Counted from the first letter of the stretch, positions 17,491-26,002 are shown. The stretch is DNA of 64,000 bases from Shewanella mangrovisoli (GCF_019457635.1 NZ_CP080412.1:4402001-4466000); one strand, 5' to 3'. The notes: generated by a model from the letters alone, not told the origin. Program-made: numbers and translations.

Positions 17491-18291
17491 TTAGCCCTGC
17501 GGCGCCTCAAGCCAGCCGCCCACGGCTTGTGCGGGTTCTTCATTTAGCGTTAACCAGACCACCCACGCCAAACGGGGCGCGTTAAGCGCTGATGCGGGAA
17601 TGGCATCGAGGGATTGGGTAAACTGTAGCGCTGGGTCTGTGGCGCCCGCAAACAAAGCCGTCGCGGGCAAAGATTGCAAACTCAGCACCACAAAATCATG
17701 GGGTAATTGTTTATGGCGATTCTCGCCGCGTTTGATCTCAGTCGTAAAACCTGAACCGACCAAGGCCAAGTGCAAACGCGCTCGATGTAAGTCTTTATCC
17801 TGCGCCCAACTGGGCTGCGGTGCAAAACTCGCCTCAAGTTGCTGATTGGCGATGCGCACCTTAAGCACACCGACCTCAGGCTGAGGCATAGCAAATATCC
17901 CGTTTAACTCACCCGAGAACCAACCACGCCACTCCTTAGCATTAATCACAAACTGTGGCGTATACACTTGCCGCGTATGCTTTTGGTTTAAATGCTGATA
18001 TTGGCGCTCACTGAAAGCCCTTTGGCCAAAAATATCCTTCCACCCGAGGTAATCCCAATAGGTCACATGAAAGGCTAACGGAAAATATTTCTGCCATAGG
18101 TCGGTCTTATTAAATTGCTCAGCTAACCAAGCTTCAGCGGGCGGGCAACTACTGCAGCCCTGTGACGTATAAAGTTCGATAATATAGGGGCGAGCCACGG
18201 TACTCTGCGCTTCAAAAGGTGCCAAGGTTTGAGCAAGCACGGGTTGCAACAGCTGCCAGAAAAAAATACTCGCTAATAGGATGCGTTTCAT
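17491..18291 (-). CDS. DUF1223 family exported thioredoxin-like protein
   Basis: About 266 residues with a signal peptide (MKRILLAS... cleaved near residue 20). The mature protein begins with a thioredoxin-like fold carrying a CSSC pair in GCSSCPPAE, typical of DUF1223. The family is thought to be periplasmic, and its function is unproven; a thiol-redox role is inference from the motif. The reading frame extends 17 codons further upstream, but the start at 18291 has a strong GGAGGAG ribosome binding site and begins the signal peptide. It is divergent from rof with about 70 bp between. Confidence 0.86.
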   Translation of the reverse strand: MKRILLASIFFWQLLQPVLAQTLAPFEAQSTVARPYIIELYTSQGCSSCPPAEAWLAEQFNKTDLWQKYFPLAFHVTYWDYLGWKDIFGQRAFSERQYQHLNQKHTRQVYTPQFVINAKEWRGWFSGELNGIFAMPQPEVGVLKVRIANQQLEASFAPQPSWAQDKDLHRARLHLALVGSGFTTEIKRGENRHKQLPHDFVVLSLQSLPATALFAGATDPALQFTQSLDAIPASALNAPRLAWVVWLTLNEEPAQAVGGWLEAPQG

Positions 18292-18361
18292 AATTTCTCC
18301 TCCCTCAATAGAGAAGAAGACCTTGAATCGCATCCAAATCATTCACACCAGAGGAAAGATG

Positions 18362-18628
18362 ATGTCTGACTACAAAATGATCCCCTGTGCCCACTACGAC
18401 TACCTTGAGCTAGCTTGTATGCACGGCTATCGCCTCGACATTGAGCTGCAGGACGGCAGCCTATGCCAAGCACGGGCAATTACGACCCAGACCCACGCCG
18501 ATAAGACTGAATGGCTGGTCGTCGAACATCAAGCTGGCCAGCAAACACTGCGGCTAGATAGCATTATCGCCATCACGCCCACGGATCCCCATGCCAGTTT
18601 TGGCCGTGTTATGATTGCGAGCTGGTAG
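18362..18628 (+). CDS. rof: Rof (YaeO) family Rho-binding antiterminator
   Basis: An 88-residue protein aligning by eye with E. coli Rof. The pattern I-x-C-x2-YDYLELAC near the N-terminus, L-ELxDGxxxxARA, and LRLDxI near the C-terminus match the family's Sm-like barrel. Rof binds Rho and blocks its RNA binding, inhibiting Rho-dependent termination. There are adjacent ATGs at 18359 and 18362; the second has the better spacing from AGGAA. An in-frame extension upstream to 18281 has no ribosome binding site and overlaps the divergent gene. A second small gene follows by 17 bp. Confidence 0.85.
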   Translation: MSDYKMIPCAHYDYLELACMHGYRLDIELQDGSLCQARAITTQTHADKTEWLVVEHQAGQQTLRLDSIIAITPTDPHASFGRVMIASW

Positions 18629-18645
18629 TAAAGGAGCATAAATAA

Positions 18646-18981
18646 ATGACAAGGATGATACTGTTACTGGAATTAGGCGATTGGGCTGGAGGTCACCACG
18701 GTCAGTCCCCCTACTTGGTGGAGTTTGATAGCGAGCGACTCGATTCCCCCTTTGATGTTAGCGAAGGTTGGGGACACGGATTAGGCGGCAGCCGTTATTC
18801 GTTGGCACGGTTTGTCGAAACTGAGGATTATCATCAACTCAAGCTCCACGCACCTTGGGCTGCGAGCATCATAGAGCAAAGTTTACCAACGCTGGATATT
18901 GAGGCCATTTCCCAAGGCTTGCAGGCGCAGTATCCCTCGCACAGCCCCAATATTCCGGCAAACTTAGCCCGCTATTTCTAA
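18646..18981 (+). CDS. hypothetical protein, 111 residues
   Basis: I do not recognise this protein. It is soluble, without signal peptide or membrane segment, and opens with an aromatic/glycine-rich stretch (LGDWAGGHHGQSPY) that could bind a metal or ligand. A GGAG ribosome binding site precedes the ATG, and the gene starts 17 bp after rof, so the two are likely cotranscribed. Codon use looks like that of its neighbours. Confidence 0.7.
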   Translation: MTRMILLLELGDWAGGHHGQSPYLVEFDSERLDSPFDVSEGWGHGLGGSRYSLARFVETEDYHQLKLHAPWAASIIEQSLPTLDIEAISQGLQAQYPSHSPNIPANLARYF

Positions 18982-19090
18982 CTGAAGCGATTGTTATAAC
19001 TAAAGATCGCGTTCTAATTGAAGGTTGCGTTGCGTCACTTTGTCACGATAGATGTGCAGCATCATTTGAGGCTGCAATGGTTGAGGACGA

Positions 19091-19117
19091 GTAAAGCCAA
19101 GTTCAACTTAGCTTTAC
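19091..19117. terminator. palindromic hairpin between convergent genes
   Basis: GTAAAGC and AAGTT arms face AACTT and GCTTTAC around a single C, with one internal mismatch. It lies between the end of the 111-residue gene and the end of the ridA-type gene. There is no strong U run on either side, so termination strength is doubtful. Confidence 0.4.
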
Positions 19118-19141
19118 TACTTACTGAGATAAGATAGCGAG

Positions 19142-19498
19142 TTACGCCTTAGCGACTGCGGCAATCACAGAAATTTCAACCAGGTATTCTGGCTCGGCAA
19201 TCGCCGCCTGCACACAGGCACGGGCTGGCGCATGACCCTGTGGCACCCAAGCATCCCAAACGGCATTCATGGCATCGTAGTCATTCATATCTTTTAAATA
19301 GATAGTGGCTGACAACAAGTGCTCCCGAGAACTGCCCGCCTGCGCTAACAGGGTGTCGACTTCCTCTAGCATAGTCGTCGTTTGTTCGGTGATGTTTTGA
19401 TACTTATCCTTTGCCACTTGGCCACATAAGTACACTGTGCCTTGGTGGATCACTATGCTGCTCATACGTGTACCAACATCTAAACGGGTAATGCTCAT
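19142..19498 (-). CDS. RidA family (YjgF/YER057c/UK114) protein
   Basis: A 118-residue RidA-superfamily protein. The arginine needed for imine hydrolysis is present in PARACVQA, with the conserved Glu in VEISVIA near the C-terminus. RidA enzymes hydrolyse reactive enamines/imines such as 2-aminoacrylate to keto acids and ammonia; subfamilies differ in substrate. It lies 56 bp downstream of an NhaC-type antiporter gene on the same strand and is probably cotranscribed. That suggests a link to uptake or breakdown of an amine or amino acid, which is inference. Confidence 0.9.
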   Translation of the reverse strand: MSITRLDVGTRMSSIVIHQGTVYLCGQVAKDKYQNITEQTTTMLEEVDTLLAQAGSSREHLLSATIYLKDMNDYDAMNAVWDAWVPQGHAPARACVQAAIAEPEYLVEISVIAAVAKA

Positions 19499-19554
19499 AG
19501 GGATAATCTCTTACATCAAATGGTTAATTCTGCGGGCATTCTAACCCGAAAGGC

Positions 19555-21060
19555 TCAGTTTGTCTGCGAACGTGCGCTCACCCAAGGTGGATAAAAGCGT
19601 GTCATTAAAGCCAATAACCCAAGCGCAGTACCTATAACCCCACACCACACGAATAGGGTTGCAACGGATAAGTTAACTAACTGAAATCCCACTAATGCCG
19701 CACCCGCCCCGATTAACGCAAAGGGCAGTTGAGTCACCACATGGTCATGGGGTAAGCAGCCTGAGCTCGTCGCGCTCAGCACGCTAGTATCGGAAATCGG
19801 CGAGCAATGATCGCCAAACACCGAGCCCGCCATCACTGCACTCAATACAGGTAACAGCAAGCTAGCATCCATGTTATGGGCAATTTCCCCGCTGATGGGG
19901 ATCATAATCGCAAAGGTGCCCCAGCTTGAGCCAGTGGCAAAGGCCATGATAGCGCAGAGCAGGAACATCCCCGCCACCAGCAAACTCGGGGATAAATACA
20001 ATTTAGCCCAACTCGCTAACAAGCTCGCCACGCCCAGATCTTGGATCACCGCGCCTATCATCCAAGTACAGAGTAAAATCGCGATGGCAAAGGCGATCAT
20101 CCGCACCCCATGCGCCAAATCCGCCAGCAGTTTCCCTATGCTTCGACCCGACAGCATCAACAACACTAGCGTCACTAAGGTCGATAACAGACAGGCATCG
20201 CGCATCGCTGCGCCAATATCGGCTTTGGTTAACCAAGCCGAAATATCCCATGACGGCACCTGCTGCGCGCCAGACCAGAGAGTTAAACCGACTGAAGCGG
20301 CCAGCAAGGTCAGCATAGGGATCGCAAGCAACCAAGGATTCCCTTGTGAGGGCGTTAAATTTGGCTCAACGGGCTCAGCCGCCAATAGCGCATTCTCGAT
20401 GGGGTGAAACCCCATCCCAAACCAAGCAACAATCAGCGACAAGCCTAAGGTGGTTATCGCATAAAAATTGAATAAGGCGACGTCGATAAAGGCTTCAAGG
20501 GCGGAAACGGGTAAAAAACTGAGTCCCGCCAACAGTGCCATCACATAGGGACCCCAGCTAGAAAAAGGCAAGAGTGAACAGAGCGGTGACGCATTAGAGT
20601 CGACTAAATAGGCCAGCTGCGTCTGCCGGATGCCATAACGCTGGCTCAAAGGTTGGCACACATGCCCCACGGCGAGGCAACTAAAAATACCGTCGATAAA
20701 GACCAGCCAGCCCAGCAGCACCACGCCAATACGCGCCTGTCGCCCCGTGCGAATACGTCGATATAGCCAATCACCAAATTGCTCGACCGCACCGCTTCTG
20801 GCGAGGAGCTGCGTCATGCTGCCCAGCAGTAACATGGCCATCAGCACGTTTAAATGCCACCACTGCCAAGCGTCTTGGCTGTAAAACTGCTTAGCGCCAA
20901 TCTCCAGCAGATAGCCCAAGCTTTGCAGGATATCGAAGTGGGTAATGATTAAGGCGCCCGAGAGGATACCGACACCTAGCGCCACTAAGGTACGCCGCAG
21001 CCAAAGGGCTAACACTAGGGTTAATAACAGGGGAAGTATCGCAAGCAGATTCGGCGACAT
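19555..21060 (-). CDS. NhaC-family Na+/H+ antiporter-type transporter
   Basis: A 501-residue polytopic membrane protein with about 11-13 predicted helices, of the NhaC family (COG1757). Conserved landmarks include TGSSWGTFAIMIPI and FGDHCSPISDTSVLSA. Members exchange sodium for protons, and some carry organic anions or amino acids coupled to this exchange. The neighbouring RidA gene makes a metabolite antiporter at least as likely as pure cation homeostasis. Its own-strand upstream sequence has a GGAAAGG ribosome binding site. Confidence 0.88.
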   Translation of the reverse strand: MSPNLLAILPLLLTLVLALWLRRTLVALGVGILSGALIITHFDILQSLGYLLEIGAKQFYSQDAWQWWHLNVLMAMLLLGSMTQLLARSGAVEQFGDWLYRRIRTGRQARIGVVLLGWLVFIDGIFSCLAVGHVCQPLSQRYGIRQTQLAYLVDSNASPLCSLLPFSSWGPYVMALLAGLSFLPVSALEAFIDVALFNFYAITTLGLSLIVAWFGMGFHPIENALLAAEPVEPNLTPSQGNPWLLAIPMLTLLAASVGLTLWSGAQQVPSWDISAWLTKADIGAAMRDACLLSTLVTLVLLMLSGRSIGKLLADLAHGVRMIAFAIAILLCTWMIGAVIQDLGVASLLASWAKLYLSPSLLVAGMFLLCAIMAFATGSSWGTFAIMIPISGEIAHNMDASLLLPVLSAVMAGSVFGDHCSPISDTSVLSATSSGCLPHDHVVTQLPFALIGAGAALVGFQLVNLSVATLFVWCGVIGTALGLLALMTRFYPPWVSARSQTN

Positions 21061-21239
21061 GGGCCTTTCCGATAATAAATAAACCCAAGAATACTAACGA
21101 GTTAGTAACAAATGCAAAAAAACTTAAATTCGCACGCGGTTATCGGGCATTTTTTGACCAAACGAAAAAGACTGCTATTCCTTATGCTCTTGGCACTGCT
21201 AGAATCACAGTCCCATCCAGAAACTATAGGACTCTCCAG

Positions 21240-21461
21240 ATGAGCCTTGAATTACTGTCCAAACTGGAAACCAAGATCCAGGCTACACTCGAAACCATCG
21301 AGCTTCTAAAAATGGAGCTAGAGGAAGAGAAGCAAAAGACGTCGACCTTGAATGAGCAAAATCAACAATTATCTGAGCAGAACCAACAACTGCAACAAGA
21401 ACTCGCTTCTTGGAACGACAAAGTCACTGGACTTGTTGGCCTGCTCAACAGTGAAATCTAA
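21240..21461 (+). CDS. zapB: cell division protein ZapB
   Basis: A 73-residue, almost entirely coiled-coil protein. MSLELLSKLETKIQ at the start, the heptad region with Gln/Asn-rich repeats, and a Trp-containing C-terminus match ZapB. ZapB joins the Z-ring through ZapA and links it to MatP, acting in the cytoplasm at mid-cell. Its stop codon overlaps that of the convergent small gene by 2 bp. Confidence 0.88.
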   Translation: MSLELLSKLETKIQATLETIELLKMELEEEKQKTSTLNEQNQQLSEQNQQLQQELASWNDKVTGLVGLLNSEI

Positions 21462-21670
21462 GCTGTTTTAGTTTGATGATTCTGCGATTCAATCAGTTCG
21501 TTCAGCTCTAAGATAGCCTGCTTCACTTTTGGCAGGCTTTTTCTTGGCAATAAAAAACGCCCCTTTTCAAATTCTAATCGACCTAAGTCTTTAACCCATA
21601 TCACGCCAGTGAGAAAAATACGCGCATGCTTTGCAATAAGCTTCGGTGCGTATACAGGGAAAACTCTCAT
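21458..21670 (-). CDS. hypothetical protein, 70 residues
   Basis: Not recognised. It is small and basic, with a hydrophobic Val/Phe-rich first half (AKHARIFLTGVIWVKDLG) and a helical, charged C-terminus. The start at 21670 is chosen over one six codons upstream because of an AGGGGG ribosome binding site just before it. Its stop overlaps that of zapB tail to tail. Confidence 0.6.
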   Translation of the reverse strand: MRVFPVYAPKLIAKHARIFLTGVIWVKDLGRLEFEKGRFLLPRKSLPKVKQAILELNELIESQNHQTKTA

Positions 21671-21837
21671 ACAACCCCCTACATGCATTCTTGTTGTTAT
21701 TGATTACAGTTGTTTGACAGAAGCATTACCTATTGAGTTTCATCTCTGATAGATTTTTTTCAAGATTTACAATTCAAACAGCTTAACCAAATGATTTAAT
21801 TAAATAATCAGTTCAGTTTATTTCACAATAAACAATC

Positions 21838-21870
21838 GTCAAAAAATTGACTATTGACATTATTTTGACG
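21838..21870 (+). promoter_or_regulatory. TTGAC-rich operator/promoter block
   Basis: The sequence has the inverted repeat GTCAA-AAAA-TTGAC (21838-21851) followed by further TTGAC motifs at 21854 and 21865. TTGACA at 21854-21859 with TAGATT at 21877-21882 (17-bp spacer) makes a sigma-70-like promoter firing rightward. The inverted repeat just upstream could bind a regulator. Confidence 0.5.
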
Positions 21871-21888
21871 CATTGTTAGATTAGTCAG

Positions 21889-21961
21889 GTTACTCAGGGT
21901 AAAAATGAGCCCTCTGGCTCAAGTCCGTACTTTCCGATTATCGGAAGTACGGTTTTTTTTT
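21889..21961 (+). ncRNA. candidate small RNA, about 72 nt
   Basis: A self-contained unit: sigma-70-like promoter (TTGACA, 17 bp, TAGATT), a predicted start near 21889, a small hairpin (GAGCC-CTCT-GGCTC, 21907-21920), then a strong Rho-independent terminator at 21925-21961. No credible protein fits inside, and no gene follows on this strand before the dsbA terminator. It could instead be a leader left from a lost gene. I do not match it to a known RNA family. Confidence 0.5.
21925..21961 (+). terminator. strong Rho-independent terminator of the candidate small RNA
   Basis: CCGTACTTTCCGA, loop TTA, TCGGAAGTACGG (12 bp with one bulged T) followed by nine T residues. Confidence 0.9.
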
Positions 21962-22041
21962 ACTCTTTTTTGCCAAACACCTAAGTCCGCAAGCGGCGAG
22001 TTTAACTGTCACTACCAAGGGCTCAAGCTTCAGCCAATAAA

Positions 22042-22062
22042 AAAGGAGCGCTAGGCTCCTTT
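22042..22062 (-). terminator. terminator downstream of dsbA
   Basis: An 8-bp stem AAAGGAGC / GCTCCTTT around GCTAG, with a T run on the leftward strand. It ends the selO-srkA-dsbA transcript; the symmetric A/T flanks would let it work in both directions. Confidence 0.85.
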
Positions 22063-22132
22063 AATTTTATGTTCGAAGTATCAATCAGTTAGATTACAAA
22101 ATGATGATAAAACGGCGGCAATCTGGTGATCA

Positions 22133-22744
22133 TTACTGTTTCTTGGCTAAGTAGTAAGCGATATCTAACAGTTCATCGTAAGACTTGATGGCACCGGTTT
22201 CGACGCGGTACTTGCCATTCACCACTAAGGCAGGCACACCTGAAATCTTCGCGTTTTCAGTATCACGCTTCATTTTTGCCATTTGCGCTTTCACCATAAA
22301 AGAGTCAGCGGCCGCATCGAAGGCCTTGCCGTCTACGCCATTAGCCACGAACAAGGCGCGCACGTCATCACGGTTAGTGAAGTGTTGTTTCTTCTCATGG
22401 ATGGCAGAAAATAGAGCTGCATCCATTTTCTCGTCCACGTTCAATTGGTGTGCAACGGCAAAAGCGCGTGACATTTCTACGCCCATTTCCTTACCAATAA
22501 AGTCAACGTGGGCTTGGTTAAATGCCACACCTTCTGGCTTCTCAGCCAAAATTTTAGGCACCACAGTTTTAGAGAAGTTGAAGCAATGTGGGCAATAGAA
22601 AGAGAAAAACTCGGTGATTTCAGGCTTAGCTGTCGCTGGGCCGTCGTTAATCACTGTGTAGTGTACGCCTTCTTTGTACTCAACTGCCGATACAGTTAAT
22701 GGAGCCAATAACAGCGCTGCCACCATAAGTAATGCTTTTTTCAT
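22133..22744 (-). CDS. dsbA: periplasmic thiol:disulfide oxidoreductase DsbA
   Basis: A 203-residue protein with a signal peptide (about 1-20) and the DsbA active site CPHC (Cys51-Cys54), identical to the E. coli motif, plus the cis-proline segment GVPALVV. It introduces disulfides into exported proteins and is reoxidised by DsbB. It is the last gene of a leftward operon behind srkA, as in E. coli. Confidence 0.95.
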   Translation of the reverse strand: MKKALLMVAALLLAPLTVSAVEYKEGVHYTVINDGPATAKPEITEFFSFYCPHCFNFSKTVVPKILAEKPEGVAFNQAHVDFIGKEMGVEMSRAFAVAHQLNVDEKMDAALFSAIHEKKQHFTNRDDVRALFVANGVDGKAFDAAADSFMVKAQMAKMKRDTENAKISGVPALVVNGKYRVETGAIKSYDELLDIAYYLAKKQ

Positions 22745-22871
22745 GAATTTTCCTTAAATCAATTTTCAAAACTAGCTGGAGCCTAACATATTTCATTTTT
22801 TGAGTGTAACTCAAGCCGAGAGTTCAATCGGTTTGGGCTAATAGGCGCGTAATTCCACCCTGTTCACACAT

Positions 22872-23909
22872 TTAGTAGGGGATCAGGCTCAGCGGCGGTT
22901 CATCGAGTGCCGCGAGTTGCTCCTTAAAAGCCAAGATCTGCTGCTCCCAATACTTTTCATCCCCAAACCAGGGGAAATGCATAGGAAAAGCAGGATCCTG
23001 CCAACGCCTGCCAATCCAAGCGTTATAGTGCACCATCCGTAATGCGCGTAGGGGTTCAATCAACGCCAACTGCCGAGTATCGAACTCACAAAACTCTTCA
23101 TAGGCCTCGAGTAATACCTCGAGTTGCAGTTGCTGCTGCGCTCTATCGCCCGTCAGCATCATCCATAAATCTTGAATAGCCGGTCCCATGCGAGCATCGT
23201 CTAAATCCACAAACCCCGGCCCATCGGGTGTCCAAAGAATATTCCCCGGGTGTAAATCCCCATGCAGACGAATAGCCGTAAAGGATTGCTGCGCCCAAAG
23301 CTGATTCACCTTCGCCAGCACTTGCTCTACCACGGTAAAAAACGCGGGGCGCAGTGTGTTTGGTACTAAGTCTGACTGCTTTAACCAGGCGAAAGGTTCA
23401 TCGCCTAAGATCTGGGGATTCAGTGGCTCACGGGCCTTAAACGTCGACTGAGCACCGAACTGGTGTATACGACCGATAAAACGCCCAACAAATTCCAACT
23501 GCTCTAAATTATCCACTTCAAAGGGACGACCGCCGATGGAGGGAAACAGTGCAAAGCGAAAGCCATGGAAATGATGTAAGGTCTGCCCTTGCACAGATGC
23601 GGGCACCGCCATTGGGATTTCCTGTTCGGCAAGCGCGATGGCATAGTCGTGTTCTTCTTGGATCTGCGCATCGGTCCAACGATCGGGGCGGTAAAACTTC
23701 ACCACATAACGTTGCCCTTCATCGCTGCGAAATTGATACACGCGGTTTTCGTAGCTATTGAGCGCGAGTAGACCTGTCTCTGGATACACCCCAAGACTCT
23801 CGATCGCATCTAAAATCAAATCCGGCGTTAAGGCTTGAAAGTCAAAGGCTGCGCCCGAATGCGTATCATCGACGACGCCCTGAGATGGGGCTAACTTATC
23901 TTGGCTCAT
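22872..23909 (-). CDS. srkA: stress response kinase A (SrkA/YihE)
   Basis: A 345-residue protein kinase-like protein of the YihE/RdoA type. The lysine-containing VVKFYRPDRW block near the N-terminus, the catalytic loop HGDLHPGNILW and the DFG-equivalent VDLDD are all visible. In E. coli SrkA is a Ser/Thr kinase that protects against stress-induced death. The start at 23909 is preferred for its GAGAG ribosome binding site over one six codons upstream. It is 11 bp from the preceding small gene and upstream of dsbA. Confidence 0.93.
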   Translation of the reverse strand: MSQDKLAPSQGVVDDTHSGAAFDFQALTPDLILDAIESLGVYPETGLLALNSYENRVYQFRSDEGQRYVVKFYRPDRWTDAQIQEEHDYAIALAEQEIPMAVPASVQGQTLHHFHGFRFALFPSIGGRPFEVDNLEQLEFVGRFIGRIHQFGAQSTFKAREPLNPQILGDEPFAWLKQSDLVPNTLRPAFFTVVEQVLAKVNQLWAQQSFTAIRLHGDLHPGNILWTPDGPGFVDLDDARMGPAIQDLWMMLTGDRAQQQLQLEVLLEAYEEFCEFDTRQLALIEPLRALRMVHYNAWIGRRWQDPAFPMHFPWFGDEKYWEQQILAFKEQLAALDEPPLSLIPY

Positions 23910-23919
23910 TGTGACTCTC

Positions 23920-24213
23920 TCATACATAGGACTTTAACAGTGTGGCAAGGTATTCCAGCACCTCAAAATCGGCCTCACGTTCCACATTCAGCCAACAGAT
24001 ATTGCCGTAAAACTCATAATTGAGCCAAAGCGAGGTACCCTCAAACTCCAATAGCCATTGATGGCGATCCGCGCCCCATTGGCGCTCGCGCACTCGGCAG
24101 TCTAAGGCATGGGCTAATGGTTCGGCAAAGGCCTCGAAATGGTCAAAATCGATATCGCCGCTCACACTTAAGCTTAACGCGGCTCTATCTAACTGAATGG
24201 CTTCTAATTTCAT
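23920..24213 (-). CDS. small conserved protein between selO and srkA (possibly DUF3630)
   Basis: A 97-residue acidic soluble protein, rich in Trp and aromatic residues. I think it belongs to DUF3630 but am not certain. The start at 24213 has a GGAAG ribosome binding site; a longer frame would run back into selO. It is tightly packed (11 bp on each side) in the selO-srkA-dsbA operon, so it may act with one of these enzymes. No motif shows a function. Confidence 0.7.
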   Translation of the reverse strand: MKLEAIQLDRAALSLSVSGDIDFDHFEAFAEPLAHALDCRVRERQWGADRHQWLLEFEGTSLWLNYEFYGNICWLNVEREADFEVLEYLATLLKSYV

Positions 24214-24224
24214 CTTTACTTCCA

Positions 24225-25679
24225 TCAACTGCTGCACGACATAATCAGCCCTTGTCCCCAATCGGGTGGACGCTTGGCTAGATCTTCATGCTCAACTTGT
24301 TCGGCAAATGGCTGGCACAATACTTGATGCAAACGCTCTAGCGGCGCAAGATTTCCCTCCTCCACGGCAATAATGGCCTCTTGAGCCAAATAGTTGCGAA
24401 GAATGTACTTGGGATTGACGTTATTACGCGCCTGTTGCCAGGCCTCAATATCGGTAACTTTACCCAGCCGCGCCTGATAGGTCTGATACCAAGCATCAAA
24501 TTCATTAAGGTCGATAAAATCATCCCGCAGCGACGAGTGCACACTGCTTGGGTCAAGTTGACCGAAGCGGCGCCACGTGTTGCTGTAATCCAGCTGATTT
24601 TTCTCCATCAGCACGGTAAAGCGGCCAATCAGTTCTAAGTCCTGCTGATCCTGCTCGGCTGTCGAATCCACTCGCTCAGTCAATCCCAACTTAGCGCGCA
24701 TCAGCATCAAATAATGTTGCACCAGAGCATGTTGATATTGATTCAAGGCGGCAATTAAATCATCGGAGGGGATCACAGGCGTCAACGCCTGCGCTAAACG
24801 TTGCAGGTTCCACAGGCCAATGCCGGGCTGCTGACCAAAGGCATAACGCCCTTCTGGGTCGGAATGATTGCAAATAAAGTCTTCTTGGAAGGTATCAAGG
24901 AAGGCAAACGGGCCAAAATCGAAACTGTCCCCCAGAATCGACATATTGTCGGTATTCATCACCCCGTGGGCAAAGCCAATAGCCTGCCAATGGGCGATGA
25001 GCTTAGCGGTATCTTGCACCACCTGCAAAAACCAGGCTTTATAGCCCGCCAGATCGCAGCTCAAATGTGGATAATGCTGCCTCAAGGTAAAGTTGAGTAA
25101 CTGCGTGAGCTTATCGGCTTGGCCACGCTCGCTATGGCAGAAAAATTCGAAATGACCAAAACGGATATGGCTGCGCGCCAAACGTACGGTAATGGCTGCG
25201 GTTTCTTGGCTCTCACGCCAGACGGGCATATCAGAGCCGATTACCGCCAGGGCTCGAGTCGTCGGCACACCTAAATGATGCAGTGCTTCGGAGACAAGGA
25301 ACTCCCGCACCGCAGAGCGCATCACGGCTCTGCCATCGCCATGGCGAGAATAGGGCGTCGGCCCGCCGCCTTTTAGTGCCACATCCCAAGCGCCTTGGGG
25401 ACCTAATGCCTCACCCAAAATAATCGAGCGACCATCGCCTAATCTGGGCGTGTAGCCACCAAACTGATGGCCACTGTACACCTGCGCATAATAACTTGCG
25501 CCCTCAACGGCCGCGTTACCCGATAATCCCTGCAATAAGGCATCCGTCGGCTGCTGTAAGTCGATTAACTTGGCGGCATCTTCACTCCACGCCAGCCAAT
25601 GGGGATTGCTTATCCCCTGCGGATAGACTTGAGCGTAAAACTCAGGCAACTGGGTAAAAAAATCCTGTTTAAACTTCAT
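24225..25679 (-). CDS. selO: protein adenylyltransferase SelO (YdiU)
   Basis: A 484-residue pseudokinase-fold enzyme. Typical blocks are GGGPTPYSRHGDGRAVMRS and HGVMNTDNMSILG, which carries the metal-binding residues, and the C-terminal SCSS tail; the cysteine there corresponds to the selenocysteine of eukaryotic SelO. SelO transfers AMP to Ser/Thr/Tyr of target proteins and is tied to oxidative stress. The ATG at 25679 follows an AGGAAAAG sequence. It is placed in one operon with srkA and dsbA. Confidence 0.93.
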   Translation of the reverse strand: MKFKQDFFTQLPEFYAQVYPQGISNPHWLAWSEDAAKLIDLQQPTDALLQGLSGNAAVEGASYYAQVYSGHQFGGYTPRLGDGRSIILGEALGPQGAWDVALKGGGPTPYSRHGDGRAVMRSAVREFLVSEALHHLGVPTTRALAVIGSDMPVWRESQETAAITVRLARSHIRFGHFEFFCHSERGQADKLTQLLNFTLRQHYPHLSCDLAGYKAWFLQVVQDTAKLIAHWQAIGFAHGVMNTDNMSILGDSFDFGPFAFLDTFQEDFICNHSDPEGRYAFGQQPGIGLWNLQRLAQALTPVIPSDDLIAALNQYQHALVQHYLMLMRAKLGLTERVDSTAEQDQQDLELIGRFTVLMEKNQLDYSNTWRRFGQLDPSSVHSSLRDDFIDLNEFDAWYQTYQARLGKVTDIEAWQQARNNVNPKYILRNYLAQEAIIAVEEGNLAPLERLHQVLCQPFAEQVEHEDLAKRPPDWGQGLIMSCSS

Positions 25680-25690
25680 CAATGCTTTTC

Positions 25691-26002
25691 CTATTGAACG
25701 AGCTGCTTACACACGAGCACGGACTTGTCGTTAAACTCGCACTGCAGGCCACATTGATAGACGCCGGCACCGCTGGCCTCGAAGCCACTCACACCCGATC
25801 CCGTTAAGCGTTGTAACCCTTGGGCTTTGCGTTGGCATTGTTCGAGGGTGTCGTAATAACCATTGATATCATCGGTTTGTAATGGCGTCGTTGGCAGTGA
25901 GGTCGCCGCTGGATAATAGAATAGCGTCCATTCGGGGGTTTTAGTGCAACCACTCAAGCCAAGGCTGAGGCAGGCAAACAAGATGGCCAAGGATAATTTC
26001 AT
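25691..26002 (-). CDS. putative lipoprotein, 103 residues
   Basis: The N-terminal hydrophobic stretch ends in the lipobox LSGC (cysteine near residue 20), predicting a lipid-anchored envelope protein. The mature part has several cysteines, enough for disulfides, which fits its location at the head of an operon ending in dsbA. The start at 26002 gives the proper signal peptide; the frame continues 13 codons further upstream. No family recognised. Confidence 0.72.
   Translation of the reverse strand: MKLSLAILFACLSLGLSGCTKTPEWTLFYYPAATSLPTTPLQTDDINGYYDTLEQCQRKAQGLQRLTGSGVSGFEASGAGVYQCGLQCEFNDKSVLVCKQLVQ

Noticed and set aside
19871..20407. A 178-codon rightward open frame
   Set aside because: Antisense to the NhaC-type antiporter, which has the complete family signature.
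21906..21961. Possible leader peptide starting at an ATG inside the candidate small RNA
   Set aside because: No ribosome binding site, the frame crosses the terminator, and no gene follows on the same strand for it to regulate.
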